In this document: piece by piece, positions 45,462 to 54,082 of the stretch
Layout: every line of letters starts with the position of its first letter
Numbering within the stretch: position 1 is the stretch's first letter
NCBI RefSeq assembly: GCF_003315205.1
Contig: NZ_QNRR01000016.1
Coordinates: 1-64,000 of the forward strand
Direction: 5' to 3'
DNA length: 64,000 nt
Source: Roseimicrobium gellanilyticum
GTDB taxonomy: Bacteria; Verrucomicrobiota; Verrucomicrobiia; Verrucomicrobiales; Verrucomicrobiaceae
Program-made: the position numbers and the translations under genes
The notes under the pieces: model-generated
Told to the model about the DNA's origin: nothing
The model's input: only the letters and a program-made list of their open reading frames with translations
Database searches by the model: none

Positions 45462-45985
45462 CCGGTTAACCGCAAAGGGGCAGAGAGGCAAAGGTCGCAG
45501 AGGATTGGAAGGGTATTGCCTGCGGGAGGTGGTGCGTTTCGTTGCGGAGGAGGCAGAGGAACGGAGAGGACGCGAGGAAAGGACGACTGCATGCTGAGCA
45601 CGCAGGCTTTGTTTTATTGCAAAGCGGCCAAGTAGCGAAAGCAGCAAAGAATTTCCAACGGAGGTTAGGCCTCCAGCCTGACGGTCCGGTCTGTGAATGT
45701 CTTGAGGTGCGGGCCTCTATCTGGTCAGGAGACCAGGCTTCCTTTCTGACTGATGGGCAACCTCCCTGTCCTTTGCTGCTTGGCTGCTTTGCGATAAAAC
45801 CAACCCGCCTCACCCCGGCGACCAACTCAAAGTCATCCCTACCACACATCCCCCGCCGCGACTCTGCCTCCTCTGCTTCGAAGTGCACCACGTCCGGCGT
45901 ATCCATCACCTCCCCCACTCCATCCCAAGGTCCTTTGCGTCCTTTGCCCCTCTGCGTCTTTGCGGTTAAGCGGAAACGGCCTTGT
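45462..45985. repeat. Second 525-bp multi-arm palindromic element
   Basis: The outer arms (45462-45515 ggttaaccgcaaaggggcag ... cgcagaggattgg, and 45925-45980 in reverse ending ctttgcggttaagcgg) and inner arms (45605-45650 gttttattgcaaagcggcca, and 45765-45805 gctgctttgcgataaaacca) match the layout of 35651-36205. A 'ggaggttaggcctcc' repeat of the family at 58688 is embedded at 45658-45690. No gene is inside. Confidence 0.88.
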
Positions 45986-46009
45986 GATGTAATCGGAAAA
46001 GGGAGGGGT

Positions 46010-46068
46010 TGCTGTCGGGTCGGAAGACCCAACTACCACGTCAGGCCGGAAGGCCCAACCTCCGTTGA
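46010..46068. repeat. ccggaaggcccaacctcc repeat before hldD
   Basis: The sequence gggtcggaagacccaactac and gtcaggccggaaggcccaac belongs to the family found at 33445, 33711, 33978, 45658, 58688, 58785 and 61420. Two short hairpin words, gggtc/gaccc and gggcc/ggccc, recur in each copy. It ends about 118 bp before hldD. Confidence 0.8.
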
Positions 46069-46185
46069 GAGCTTCTTTGTTGTGCGAACGCTCTGCTTTG
46101 CGATTCCACCTGTACGCGCCTCTTGACCCCGCCGCGCAGCACGCGAAACATAGTTCTCTCCTCCTTCCTCATTCTCCCTTTCCTC

Positions 46186-47187
46186 ATGGCTTCCAGCAGC
46201 AACTCCCCTCGCATTCTCGTCACCGGCGGCGCCGGATTCATTGGCTCGGCACTGGTGTGGGCGCTCAATCTGCGGGGACATGAGAACATCCTCGTGACCG
46301 ACCGCCTCTCGACGGACGAGAAATGGAAGAACCTGGTGGCACTGAAGTATGCCGACTACCTGGACGCCGATGATCTGCTGAAGGCTGTCGAGACCCGGCC
46401 GGATCACCTGGGCAAGTTTGATGTGGTGTATCACCTCGGCGCGAACTCGGCCACCACCGAGCGCGACTCGCACCACCTGATGAAGAACAACTTCGAGTAC
46501 ACGAAGACCCTCGCGCACTGGGCACTTGGCATGGGCGCCCGCTTCGTCTACGCCTCCTCCGCTGCGACCTATGGCGATGGCGCCTATGGCATGGATGACA
46601 AGATGGAGGACATCGACGTGCTGCGCCCGCTGAACATGTACGGCTACTCGAAGCACCTCTTCGACCAGTATGCCCGCCGCGCCGGCATCGACCAACGCAT
46701 CGTGGGATTGAAGTACTTCAACGTCTACGGCCCGAATGAAAATCACAAGGGCGACATGCGCTCCGTGGTGAACAAGGCCTTCGCCCAAATCCAGAACGAG
46801 GGCAAGGTGCAACTCTTCCGCAGCCACCGCCCCGACTACGGCGACGGCGAGCAGATGCGCGACTTCCTCTATGTGAAGGATGCGGTGGACATGACCATCT
46901 TCCTCGGCACCAACCCGGACGTGGGCGGCCTCTGCAACCTCGGCTCCGGCAAGGCCCACTCCTGGAAGCAGCTCGTGAGCGCCATCTTTGCCGCTCTGGA
47001 TCTGCCGGTGAACATTGAGTTCGTGGACATGCCCGCCCACCTGCAGGCGAAGTACCAGTACTACACCTGCGCGGATATCAGCAAACTGCGCTCCGCCGGC
47101 TTCAACGGCACCATCACTGAGCTGGACGTCGCCGTGAAGGACTACGTGCAGGGCTACATGGCACCGGGAAAATTGCTCGGGGATTAG
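46186..47187 (+). CDS. hldD: ADP-L-glycero-D-manno-heptose-6-epimerase
   Basis: A 333-residue extended short-chain dehydrogenase starting MASSSNSPRI, with the nucleotide motif TGGAGFIG (13-20), the 'YHLGANSATTE' stretch characteristic of HldD/RfaD, the catalytic Y-G-Y-S-K and 'KYFNVYGPNENHKGDMRSVV', which is strongly conserved in heptose epimerases. It epimerises ADP-D-glycero-D-manno-heptose to the L-glycero form for LPS core synthesis, indicating a Gram-negative envelope with heptose-containing LPS. An upstream Met at 46123 is less likely. Confidence 0.92.
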   Translation: MASSSNSPRILVTGGAGFIGSALVWALNLRGHENILVTDRLSTDEKWKNLVALKYADYLDADDLLKAVETRPDHLGKFDVVYHLGANSATTERDSHHLMKNNFEYTKTLAHWALGMGARFVYASSAATYGDGAYGMDDKMEDIDVLRPLNMYGYSKHLFDQYARRAGIDQRIVGLKYFNVYGPNENHKGDMRSVVNKAFAQIQNEGKVQLFRSHRPDYGDGEQMRDFLYVKDAVDMTIFLGTNPDVGGLCNLGSGKAHSWKQLVSAIFAALDLPVNIEFVDMPAHLQAKYQYYTCADISKLRSAGFNGTITELDVAVKDYVQGYMAPGKLLGD

Positions 47188-47190
47188 GGC

Positions 47191-47236
47191 AATTACTTCG
47201 CTAACGAAGTAATTGACAAACATTGGTTTTTCCTGA
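47191..47236 (+). promoter_or_regulatory. Palindrome and conserved TTGACA leader before the first Lon-like gene
   Basis: A perfect stem AATTACTTCG (47191-47200) / CGAAGTAATT (47205-47214) with loop ctaa is followed by TTGACA (47213-47218) and gtttttcctgatggatgg up to the start. TTGACA and the gtttttcctgatggatgg block recur before the second paralogue (49469-49500) with the same 23-bp distance from TTGACA to ATG, but the palindrome does not. The stem could be a terminator of hldD or an operator. No matching -10 box was found. Confidence 0.5.
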
Positions 47237-49443
47237 TGGATGGGCGCGTGAAACTCCCATCACTTTCCAAGTATTTTCTGTACGGTGGCCTTTTGCTGGT
47301 TTTGCAGGTAGCGACACCCAACCTGGTTCAGGGACAGACGATATATTCCAACGAGTCCGCGAGCCTCCCAAAGGCGAAATACACTTCGAGCTCCAACGTC
47401 CACATGGTCGGTGGCGATGTGAGAGAGCCTTTTTTTCAATCACGGTTGGGGAAAAAGATCGTCTTGGAAATCGCCCCGTTCTCGGAGGTGTACGGCGTTC
47501 ACCTCACGCTGACGAACACGAGGCTCGTGGCGACCAACGTCACCTTTCGAAACTGTAGCATTGTCGTCGCTGAAAACGGAGCTGCGGACCTCACCGGCTG
47601 CTTCCTCGAGACAACCAAAGTGGGGACCAAAGGAGCGTTCTACAGGAGCTCCCCCCTGCCCGTTTCAGGTTACCCGCACTCTGGAACGTGGATCCTTCTC
47701 AAGGACTGTATCTTGAGCGAAACCGAGTTGTCCTATCTGCGGCCCGCTACAGGAAATGGGACGAACCTCGAAGGCACCTTCCAGCTGGAGCAGTGCACTG
47801 TCTACGGTCCTTCGTCGACTCTGCCCGACGTTCCCCTGACCGATAGCTTCCGGGAGTATGTGAAGCACAACGAACTGAAACTCAAAGCCTGCAAATTCAC
47901 AGATCTCGTTCTCGACACCGCCATGCTTGCCATTTCGGAAGACTGCATTTTCGAGAATTGCCGGCCCGGGGATGGGGCGAAGGCACTCAGTATTCCAGGA
48001 GTCGAGACCCTGCCAGTCAGCGCAAAATTTATTCCAGCTACGAGTGCCGGTGAGGTCGCGGCAAAATATCCACAGCTCCGCTTTACGTCCTCATCCCTTG
48101 GCAAAGTGGGCTCTTCAGTGGCGCATACAGCTACACAAGGCGTGGTGAAGCTCGTCAACCAGCCTCCCGCGGGTTCTCTGAGGGAAAATTTCCTTCCAAC
48201 AGCCTTGGTGCAGACGACTCCACAGGAGAGCAGGACGAACCCCACTGGCACTCCGAACGAACCCGCCAAAGAGGCCGAATTTACCGGATCGACCACTGGC
48301 ACCATGGGAGCTCCCGACAGCGGGCTCAAGCTCAAACAAACCGCCGTGAACGGCCTGCTCATCATGTCCCTCGCCAGTGGCGAAGCGGGCAGCGCAGCCA
48401 GAATGAGCGCGATTGCCCTTCCTGAAGCGGACAACGCCGGGAATTCCACCCTGCGCTTCAACCAGCCCGTGGGCCCAATGATGGGCAAGGCCCTGGAAGA
48501 GGTGACCAAGTTCACCCAGCTCAATTCCAATGGCTGGCCCAAGGGACACGCGATCGAGATCTCGTTTGCGGACAAGTATTCCAACAAGGATGGCCCTTCC
48601 GCTGCCGTGGCCTGTGCCCTGCTGCTGCACTCGCTCATCTCTGGGAAGGAACTCGACCCGAACTTCGCGGTCACCGGCGACATGAATGCGGATGGAAGTG
48701 TGCAGCCCATCGGCGGAGTCGCTGCAAAAATCCGCGGCGCCACGAAAGGTCAGTGCAAGCTGATCGGCATTCCGGTAAGAAATGAATCATCCCTCCCCGA
48801 CCTGCTGCTCATGGATGGGCCCACTCCCTTTGCCAGCATCCAGATCTTCGGCATTGGAGAGTTCAAGCAAGCCGAAGCCCTTGCCCTGGCACAGAAACCT
48901 GAGACCACCCAGGCGGCGATCGCTGAGATGAATCAAGTGCAGGAGCTGCTGATGCGCAGTCCGGCACAGATGGGCTCCTGGCTGCGCAACCAGCACGTGA
49001 TTGCGAAACTTCAGCAGGTGCTCAAGAACGCGCCGAACAATCTCTCCGCGAAATACCTGCTCATGTATGCCTCCGGCAAACTTCCGCAGACCCTTTCCCT
49101 GGCGGGCTCCATTGTTGCCATCGACAACTCGGCCGGAGACCTGATCTCCACGATCAAAACGAGCAAGGGAGACGCTTTCAACAACATCGGGAAGTCCTCC
49201 TTGGGCAGCAGCCTGACACGCCTGCAGGGACTCCGCGCCCGCTGTGACGCACGGGCACGCCCGTATGCAGATGCCATCATCAATTTCGGCACGGCCGTGA
49301 AGGAGGCCATGGACCGCCCCGCCCAGACGGGACCGCGAGCCATGGAATACCGGGTCAAGATTCGCGGTGCTGCCAGTTCGGTGGAATCCGAATTGAGCCG
49401 ACTGCTCAACGACCCCACCGTACGCGAGGAACTGGAGGGTTGA
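47236..49443 (+). CDS. Exported Lon-type (S16) Ser-Lys protease domain protein, copy 1
   Basis: A 735-residue protein with a signal peptide (cleaved near VQG), an N-terminal half of short beta strands resembling a beta-helix (about 40-270), a low-complexity linker, and from about 365 a Lon proteolytic domain: K-D-G-P-S-A with Ser455 and P-I-G-G-V-A-A-K with Lys498. The 43-residue spacing equals that of Ser679/Lys722 of E. coli Lon. There is no AAA+ ATPase or Lon substrate-binding domain. The C-terminus (about 560-735) is helical. It is the first of two tandem paralogues, 12 bp before the usable frame of the second. Confidence 0.82.
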   Translation: MDGRVKLPSLSKYFLYGGLLLVLQVATPNLVQGQTIYSNESASLPKAKYTSSSNVHMVGGDVREPFFQSRLGKKIVLEIAPFSEVYGVHLTLTNTRLVATNVTFRNCSIVVAENGAADLTGCFLETTKVGTKGAFYRSSPLPVSGYPHSGTWILLKDCILSETELSYLRPATGNGTNLEGTFQLEQCTVYGPSSTLPDVPLTDSFREYVKHNELKLKACKFTDLVLDTAMLAISEDCIFENCRPGDGAKALSIPGVETLPVSAKFIPATSAGEVAAKYPQLRFTSSSLGKVGSSVAHTATQGVVKLVNQPPAGSLRENFLPTALVQTTPQESRTNPTGTPNEPAKEAEFTGSTTGTMGAPDSGLKLKQTAVNGLLIMSLASGEAGSAARMSAIALPEADNAGNSTLRFNQPVGPMMGKALEEVTKFTQLNSNGWPKGHAIEISFADKYSNKDGPSAAVACALLLHSLISGKELDPNFAVTGDMNADGSVQPIGGVAAKIRGATKGQCKLIGIPVRNESSLPDLLLMDGPTPFASIQIFGIGEFKQAEALALAQKPETTQAAIAEMNQVQELLMRSPAQMGSWLRNQHVIAKLQQVLKNAPNNLSAKYLLMYASGKLPQTLSLAGSIVAIDNSAGDLISTIKTSKGDAFNNIGKSSLGSSLTRLQGLRARCDARARPYADAIINFGTAVKEAMDRPAQTGPRAMEYRVKIRGAASSVESELSRLLNDPTVREELEG

Positions 49444-49491
49444 GGACTTCTCCACATGGGAAGAGCAATTGACAATCTCTCGTTTTTCCTG

Positions 49492-51738
49492 ATGGATGGC
49501 AGGGTGAAATGCCGGGCAATTTTCTGGAAAATTCTTGGGCCCGTGGTTTGCGGCCTCGTGGCCGTGTCGCCTCTTGAGGCGCAGAGCACATCCTCGTGTC
49601 TTTTTTACAACTCGTCCCAAAACATCCAGGCTGCCCGGTATGATTCACCTGAGCCGTTTTGGATTCATGGAGGTGACGTGCAGGCCGGGGAGCCGGGCGC
49701 TTTCCAGGCACAGCGCATTGACATCACCATCGCGGAGGACACGGAGTTTCACGGCGTCGCCCTGACCTTCTCCAATGCCAATGTCCGTGCAAAGAAGGTG
49801 CTCTTCAAAGGCGGCACGATCGAGGTCGCGAACGGGGCGCGGCTCATGTTTGAGGACTGCATCTTTGATGGAGTGACCTTCTCCGTGGGTGAACCCCTGC
49901 CCACCCAGGTCACGAACGAGGCTCCCGAGGTGGTGTTTGAGAAATACCGCGGCCACCTCTCGATGAAAAACTCCGTGCTGCACAAGGTGCTCTTCCAGGT
50001 GAAAGGTGGCGCAAGTGCCTTGGTGGGTCTGAAGATGGAGCAGTGTACCGTGCATGGTCCGGACTCACTGCTGCCAGTCATGGATGTGAAGGCGGGATTC
50101 CTGGAAGAGGCGAAGCGCAACCAGACCGAGGTGGTCGGGTGCGCCTTCCACCAGTGCTCCTTCAGTCCGGCCTTTCTGGCGGTGACGCGCGGCAGTGCGT
50201 TTGACAATTGCTCGCTCATCTCCGGTTTGCCCATGGACGGGTTGCCCACGGGAGTCCAGGTATCCGCCACGTTCACGCCCACTGAGAGCGCACAGCAAAT
50301 CACAGCCCAGCTCCCCCAGTTTGTCATCACTCCCTTGAGTCCTGCCGTGGTGACAGGAGCCGGCCTTGGCTACTCGATTGCGGGCGGCGAGGTGACCCGC
50401 AATTCCCTGCCCCCCACCCTGGCCTCGGTAAGGCTTGCGGCCATGCTGCCTCCTGCGGCTCGCCGGGGCCCTGTACCTGTCATGGCCTCGGTGCCCGCGA
50501 CACCCCCGGGTGCCAATCCTGTGTCCATGCCGTCCCGCGAGCCCGTGCCGATGTATGAGCCTGCACCGGTTTCCTCTTCACCTTCGGTTCCGCCTATGGT
50601 GACAGGCACTCCAGGCCTGGGATTAAAAAGCAAGCAGACGAGTGTGCATGGCCTGCTCATCATGTCCCTGGCAGCGGGCGAAGCTGGGGCCGCCTCCAAG
50701 ATGGCCGCGATTGCCCTCCAGAATGGAGGCACCAGCCCTGCGGTGGTCCAGTTCAACCAGCCTGTGGGCGAGATGATGGACAAGGCCCTGGCAGAGGTCA
50801 TCAAGTTCACCCAACTCAACAACAACGGCTGGCCCGAGGGATACCAGATCGAGCTCTCCTTCGCCGACAAGTATTCCAACAAGGATGGCCCGTCTGCCGC
50901 CGTGGCCTGCGCTCTGCTCCTGCACTCGCTCTTCACGGGAAAGGAGCTTGACCCGACCTTTGCCGTCACTGGTGATATGAATGCGGATGGCACCGTGCAA
51001 CCCATCGGCGGAGTCGCGGCCAAGATTCGCGGCGCCACGAAGGGGCACTGCAAGCTGGTGGGCATCCCTGTGAAGAACGAAGCATCCCTCCGCGACGTGC
51101 TGCTCATGGATGGACCGGCGCCGTTTGCCAGCATCCAGATCTTCAGCATTACCAAGTTCGGCGAAGCGGAGGCGCTCGCCCTGGCGCAAAAGCCGGCGGC
51201 CACCCAAGCGGCGATCTCTGAAATGAACCGCGTGCAGGAAGTACTGATGCGGAACCCCGGACAGATGGGCTTGTGGCTGCGTAACCAGCACGTGATTGCG
51301 AAGCTCCAGCAGGTGCTCAAGGACGCGCCCAACCATCTCTCGGCCAAATACCTTTTGATGCATGCCTCAGGAAAAGCTCCCCTGACGCTTTCCCTGGCGG
51401 GCTCTCTCACCACCATCGATGACAACGCCGGTGAACTGCTTGCTGCCATCAAGAGCAACAGGGGTGAGGCCTTCGACAGCATGGGGAAGTCTTCGGTGGG
51501 CAGCAGCCTGACCCGCCTGCAATCCGTGCGCGCCAAGTGCGACGTACGAGCAAGACCCTACGCGGATGCCATCATCGACTTTGGCACCGCGGTGAAGGAG
51601 GCGCAGGACCGCCCAGCCCAGACCGGCACCCGGGCCACGGAATACCGGAACAAGATTCGTGGCGCAGCGGCCTCCGTGGAGGCGGCCATGAACCGCCTGA
51701 TGAATGACCCGACCGTCCGGGAAGAACTGGACCAGTAG
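49492..51738 (+). CDS. Exported Lon-type (S16) Ser-Lys protease domain protein, copy 2
   Basis: A 748-residue paralogue of the preceding gene with the same layout: signal peptide, beta-helix-like N-terminus ('FKGGTIEVANGARLMFEDC'), Pro-rich linker (about 320-375), Lon proteolytic domain with K-D-G-P-S-A (Ser468) and G-G-V-A-A-K (Lys511), spacing again 43, and a helical C-terminus. The C-terminal 370 residues are much more alike in the two copies than the N-terminal halves, so the N-terminal parts diverged faster. The start at 49492 (MDGRVKCRA) aligns with MDGRVKLPS of copy 1, supporting both starts. Confidence 0.82.
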   Translation: MDGRVKCRAIFWKILGPVVCGLVAVSPLEAQSTSSCLFYNSSQNIQAARYDSPEPFWIHGGDVQAGEPGAFQAQRIDITIAEDTEFHGVALTFSNANVRAKKVLFKGGTIEVANGARLMFEDCIFDGVTFSVGEPLPTQVTNEAPEVVFEKYRGHLSMKNSVLHKVLFQVKGGASALVGLKMEQCTVHGPDSLLPVMDVKAGFLEEAKRNQTEVVGCAFHQCSFSPAFLAVTRGSAFDNCSLISGLPMDGLPTGVQVSATFTPTESAQQITAQLPQFVITPLSPAVVTGAGLGYSIAGGEVTRNSLPPTLASVRLAAMLPPAARRGPVPVMASVPATPPGANPVSMPSREPVPMYEPAPVSSSPSVPPMVTGTPGLGLKSKQTSVHGLLIMSLAAGEAGAASKMAAIALQNGGTSPAVVQFNQPVGEMMDKALAEVIKFTQLNNNGWPEGYQIELSFADKYSNKDGPSAAVACALLLHSLFTGKELDPTFAVTGDMNADGTVQPIGGVAAKIRGATKGHCKLVGIPVKNEASLRDVLLMDGPAPFASIQIFSITKFGEAEALALAQKPAATQAAISEMNRVQEVLMRNPGQMGLWLRNQHVIAKLQQVLKDAPNHLSAKYLLMHASGKAPLTLSLAGSLTTIDDNAGELLAAIKSNRGEAFDSMGKSSVGSSLTRLQSVRAKCDVRARPYADAIIDFGTAVKEAQDRPAQTGTRATEYRNKIRGAAASVEAAMNRLMNDPTVREELDQ

Positions 51739-51850
51739 CCCTCCGATTACGTGCCCCGGACCTCCGGGCAGTCTGCACGAGGGTCGAACAAAATAATTTT
51801 TTCAGCGGTGTGTCCGCGCTCCGTACTAATAGATACGGGGCGAGGCGAGG

Positions 51851-51875
51851 ATTCCCGACTGAATCAGTCGGGAAT
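51851..51875. promoter_or_regulatory. 25-bp palindrome upstream of the HD-domain gene
   Basis: Perfect 12-bp arms ATTCCCGACTGA and TCAGTCGGGAAT around one central A. It lies about 68 bp before the HD-domain gene and 110 bp after the second Lon-like gene. No T-run follows, so it may be an operator or an RNA hairpin rather than a terminator. Confidence 0.6.
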
Positions 51876-51942
51876 GTGCTGCGGAATGTGTTGTACTCAC
51901 CCCAAAAACCCCTAAGATTGCCTCCGGCCTGAGCCGGAAACT

Positions 51943-53601
51943 ATGTTCGATTTTATCAAACGGTCGCGTCTGACCCGGCAGGGCCTGTCTTGTGGAAAGA
52001 CGCGTCGCAAGCACCTCGACAGCGAAGTCTGGGAAGTACTGCGGGAGAACCCGATTGTAGGCATCGCCATTTTTGCCGCCGGCTTCCTGGTGACGACGCC
52101 ACTTCTGGGGGCGCTGGCCGAGAATCTGCCTGCGGCGGCCGGGGTGAGTCCGGTGTTCATCGCGGCCGTGTTCCTCACTGCCGTGCTGCATTGGGCATTT
52201 GGTTTTCCGGACCACCTGCGCACCAATGGGACCGCGCTGCTGATGCTTTCCGCCTTGGGGCTGCATCTTGCCCTGGTGGGTGCGGTGCTCAGCTATGCAC
52301 ACCACCGGACCTGGACGCCGGACTATGCGATCTTCCTTGTGCCCCATGCCCTGGCCCCCATGATTTTGTGCATGCTGGGGGGACGTCGGCTGGGCTTTTT
52401 CGGCGCTCTCTATGCCGCCATCCTCGGGGCGCCCCTGGTCCCCTCCCCGTCTGTGTTGTCCTTCATCGCGGCAGCCATGGCGATAGGGTTCTTTGGCGTG
52501 TTCGTCACGCGCAAGGTACGCCGCCGCAGCCGCCTGCTGACCAGCGGGGTGTATCTGGGCCTCTTTGCCACGGGCATGATGATCGTCTTCGGCCAGATGC
52601 CCATGGCGGTGACAAAGGGCCGTGAAGCCATCACCATGGCCGCTCCGCTCTTCTGCGGTATCCTTTCCGTGATGGTGGCAGGCGCGGTGCTGCCAGCCTT
52701 TGAATCCCTCTTCCACCGTACCACGGCCATTTCCTGGCTGGAGCTGGGCGACCTGAACCACCCGCTCATGAAGCGTCTGAGCATGGAGGCACCGGGCACC
52801 TACCACCACTCGCTCGTGGTGGCGAACCTCGCGGAAGCCGCGGCGGAGTCCATCGGAGCGAATGCGACGATGTGCCGCGTGTGCAGCTATTTCCATGACA
52901 TCGGGAAGCTCACGAAGCCGGAGTACTTCATCGAGAACATGGACCCGGAGAACAATCCGCACGATGACCTCACGGCGCGCATGAGTGCACTGGTGCTGAT
53001 CGCGCACGTGAAGGACGGGGTGGACATCGCCATCAAGCACAGCCTGAACAGTGCAATCATCGATGTCATCGAGCAGCATCATGGGAACTCGCTCGTGTAC
53101 TATTTCTACCGCCGCGCGCTGGAGCAGAAGAAGGAGGCGCTGAAGCTCGTGGAAGAGGACAAGGCTCGGCAGGACGACGTGCCGGATGTCAGCGAAGACG
53201 GATTCCGCTATCCGGGACCGCGTCCGCAGACCAAAGAAAGCGCCATCATCTCCCTGGCAGATGCCGTGGAGAGTGCGAGCCGCACGCTGTCCAAACCCAC
53301 GCCCAACCGGGTGGAACAACTGGTGGATGACATTGTGCGCAACCGCCTGCTGGACCATCAGCTCGATGAGTGCGACCTGACCCTGGCCGAGCTCAATGAA
53401 GTGAAGGCGAGCTTCGTGAAGACCGTCATGAGCATGATGCACAGCCGCATCAAGTACCCGAAGGAGACGCAGGACAAGACCCGTGATGAAGAGGTGCGCA
53501 AGCAGGCTCGTGATCTGGAACGCCCCTCCGAACATGGACACAGCCATCACGGCGGAGCACCCAGCGGGAAAGTGCCGGTAAGGAATAGCACGGCGGCGTA
53601 A
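51943..53601 (+). CDS. 7TM-HD phosphohydrolase (PgpH/YqfF-like)
   Basis: A 552-residue membrane protein. Six to seven hydrophobic segments lie between about 38 and 265, followed by a cytoplasmic HD domain with H-H-S-L-V-V (His288/289) and Y-F-H-D-I-G-K (His318-Asp319), then conserved I-E-Q-H-H-G and a later D-A-V-E. This is the HD arrangement of PgpH, a c-di-AMP phosphodiesterase. The large extracytoplasmic 7TMR-HDED domain of classical members is missing, so this is a short form. The C-terminus is His/Gly rich. The nucleotide substrate is inferred from family only. Confidence 0.87.
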   Translation: MFDFIKRSRLTRQGLSCGKTRRKHLDSEVWEVLRENPIVGIAIFAAGFLVTTPLLGALAENLPAAAGVSPVFIAAVFLTAVLHWAFGFPDHLRTNGTALLMLSALGLHLALVGAVLSYAHHRTWTPDYAIFLVPHALAPMILCMLGGRRLGFFGALYAAILGAPLVPSPSVLSFIAAAMAIGFFGVFVTRKVRRRSRLLTSGVYLGLFATGMMIVFGQMPMAVTKGREAITMAAPLFCGILSVMVAGAVLPAFESLFHRTTAISWLELGDLNHPLMKRLSMEAPGTYHHSLVVANLAEAAAESIGANATMCRVCSYFHDIGKLTKPEYFIENMDPENNPHDDLTARMSALVLIAHVKDGVDIAIKHSLNSAIIDVIEQHHGNSLVYYFYRRALEQKKEALKLVEEDKARQDDVPDVSEDGFRYPGPRPQTKESAIISLADAVESASRTLSKPTPNRVEQLVDDIVRNRLLDHQLDECDLTLAELNEVKASFVKTVMSMMHSRIKYPKETQDKTRDEEVRKQARDLERPSEHGHSHHGGAPSGKVPVRNSTAA

Positions 53602-53619
53602 GGGTGGTGGGACGGAGTT

Positions 53620-54010
53620 CTCAAGGAGCGGCGACTTCAGTCGCCGTTGTTCATGGGCCGTCGCGTTAAGTACGCGGACGATCCCGGCAGGTGACGCGAA
53701 GCGTCCTTGGACTGCGTGCAGTCCCGCACTGCGGGACCGCTTTCTAGAGTCCACAGCCTGCTGTGGCGATGGTGATACTCGCTGGTGACCTCACGCTACA
53801 GAGGAAGTGATAGGCGACTTCGTCGCGGTGAAGCGTGCAGCAGGCTGCACTTGAGGAAAGCGGCAGCAGGGCTGCGCGCAGTCCAAGGCCTTCGGCACAG
53901 CTTCTGGATCGTTATCTGACGTTCACGTAGAAGTTGGGGAATCCTTTCTCACCCGAAATGTATTTTTCAGTCTCCGAAGTTCCTCTGCGTCTCTGTGTTG
54001 AATCCAATGC
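53620..54010. repeat. Repeat cluster between the HD gene and the DUF4185 gene
   Basis: This 390-bp stretch holds a small hairpin (ggcgacttcagtcgcc, 53627-53643), a complete palindromic copy of the 'gcagcaggctgc' repeat (53695-53910, with both halves as at 26095-26310), and a right arm of the cagagacgcagagg family (53968-54010). The remaining bases to 54082 are featureless. No terminator was recognised for the HD gene. Confidence 0.88.
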
Positions 54011-54082
54011 ACATGACCACACCCATATCCCCCAGCACACAACGCGCATGGCAGCCACGACATTCCCACGACTGCCTCCTCC

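Noticed and set aside
45542-46126. Long open frame through the large palindrome before hldD
   Set aside because: It consists of repeat sequence that recurs at 35651-36205, where the frame is not conserved.
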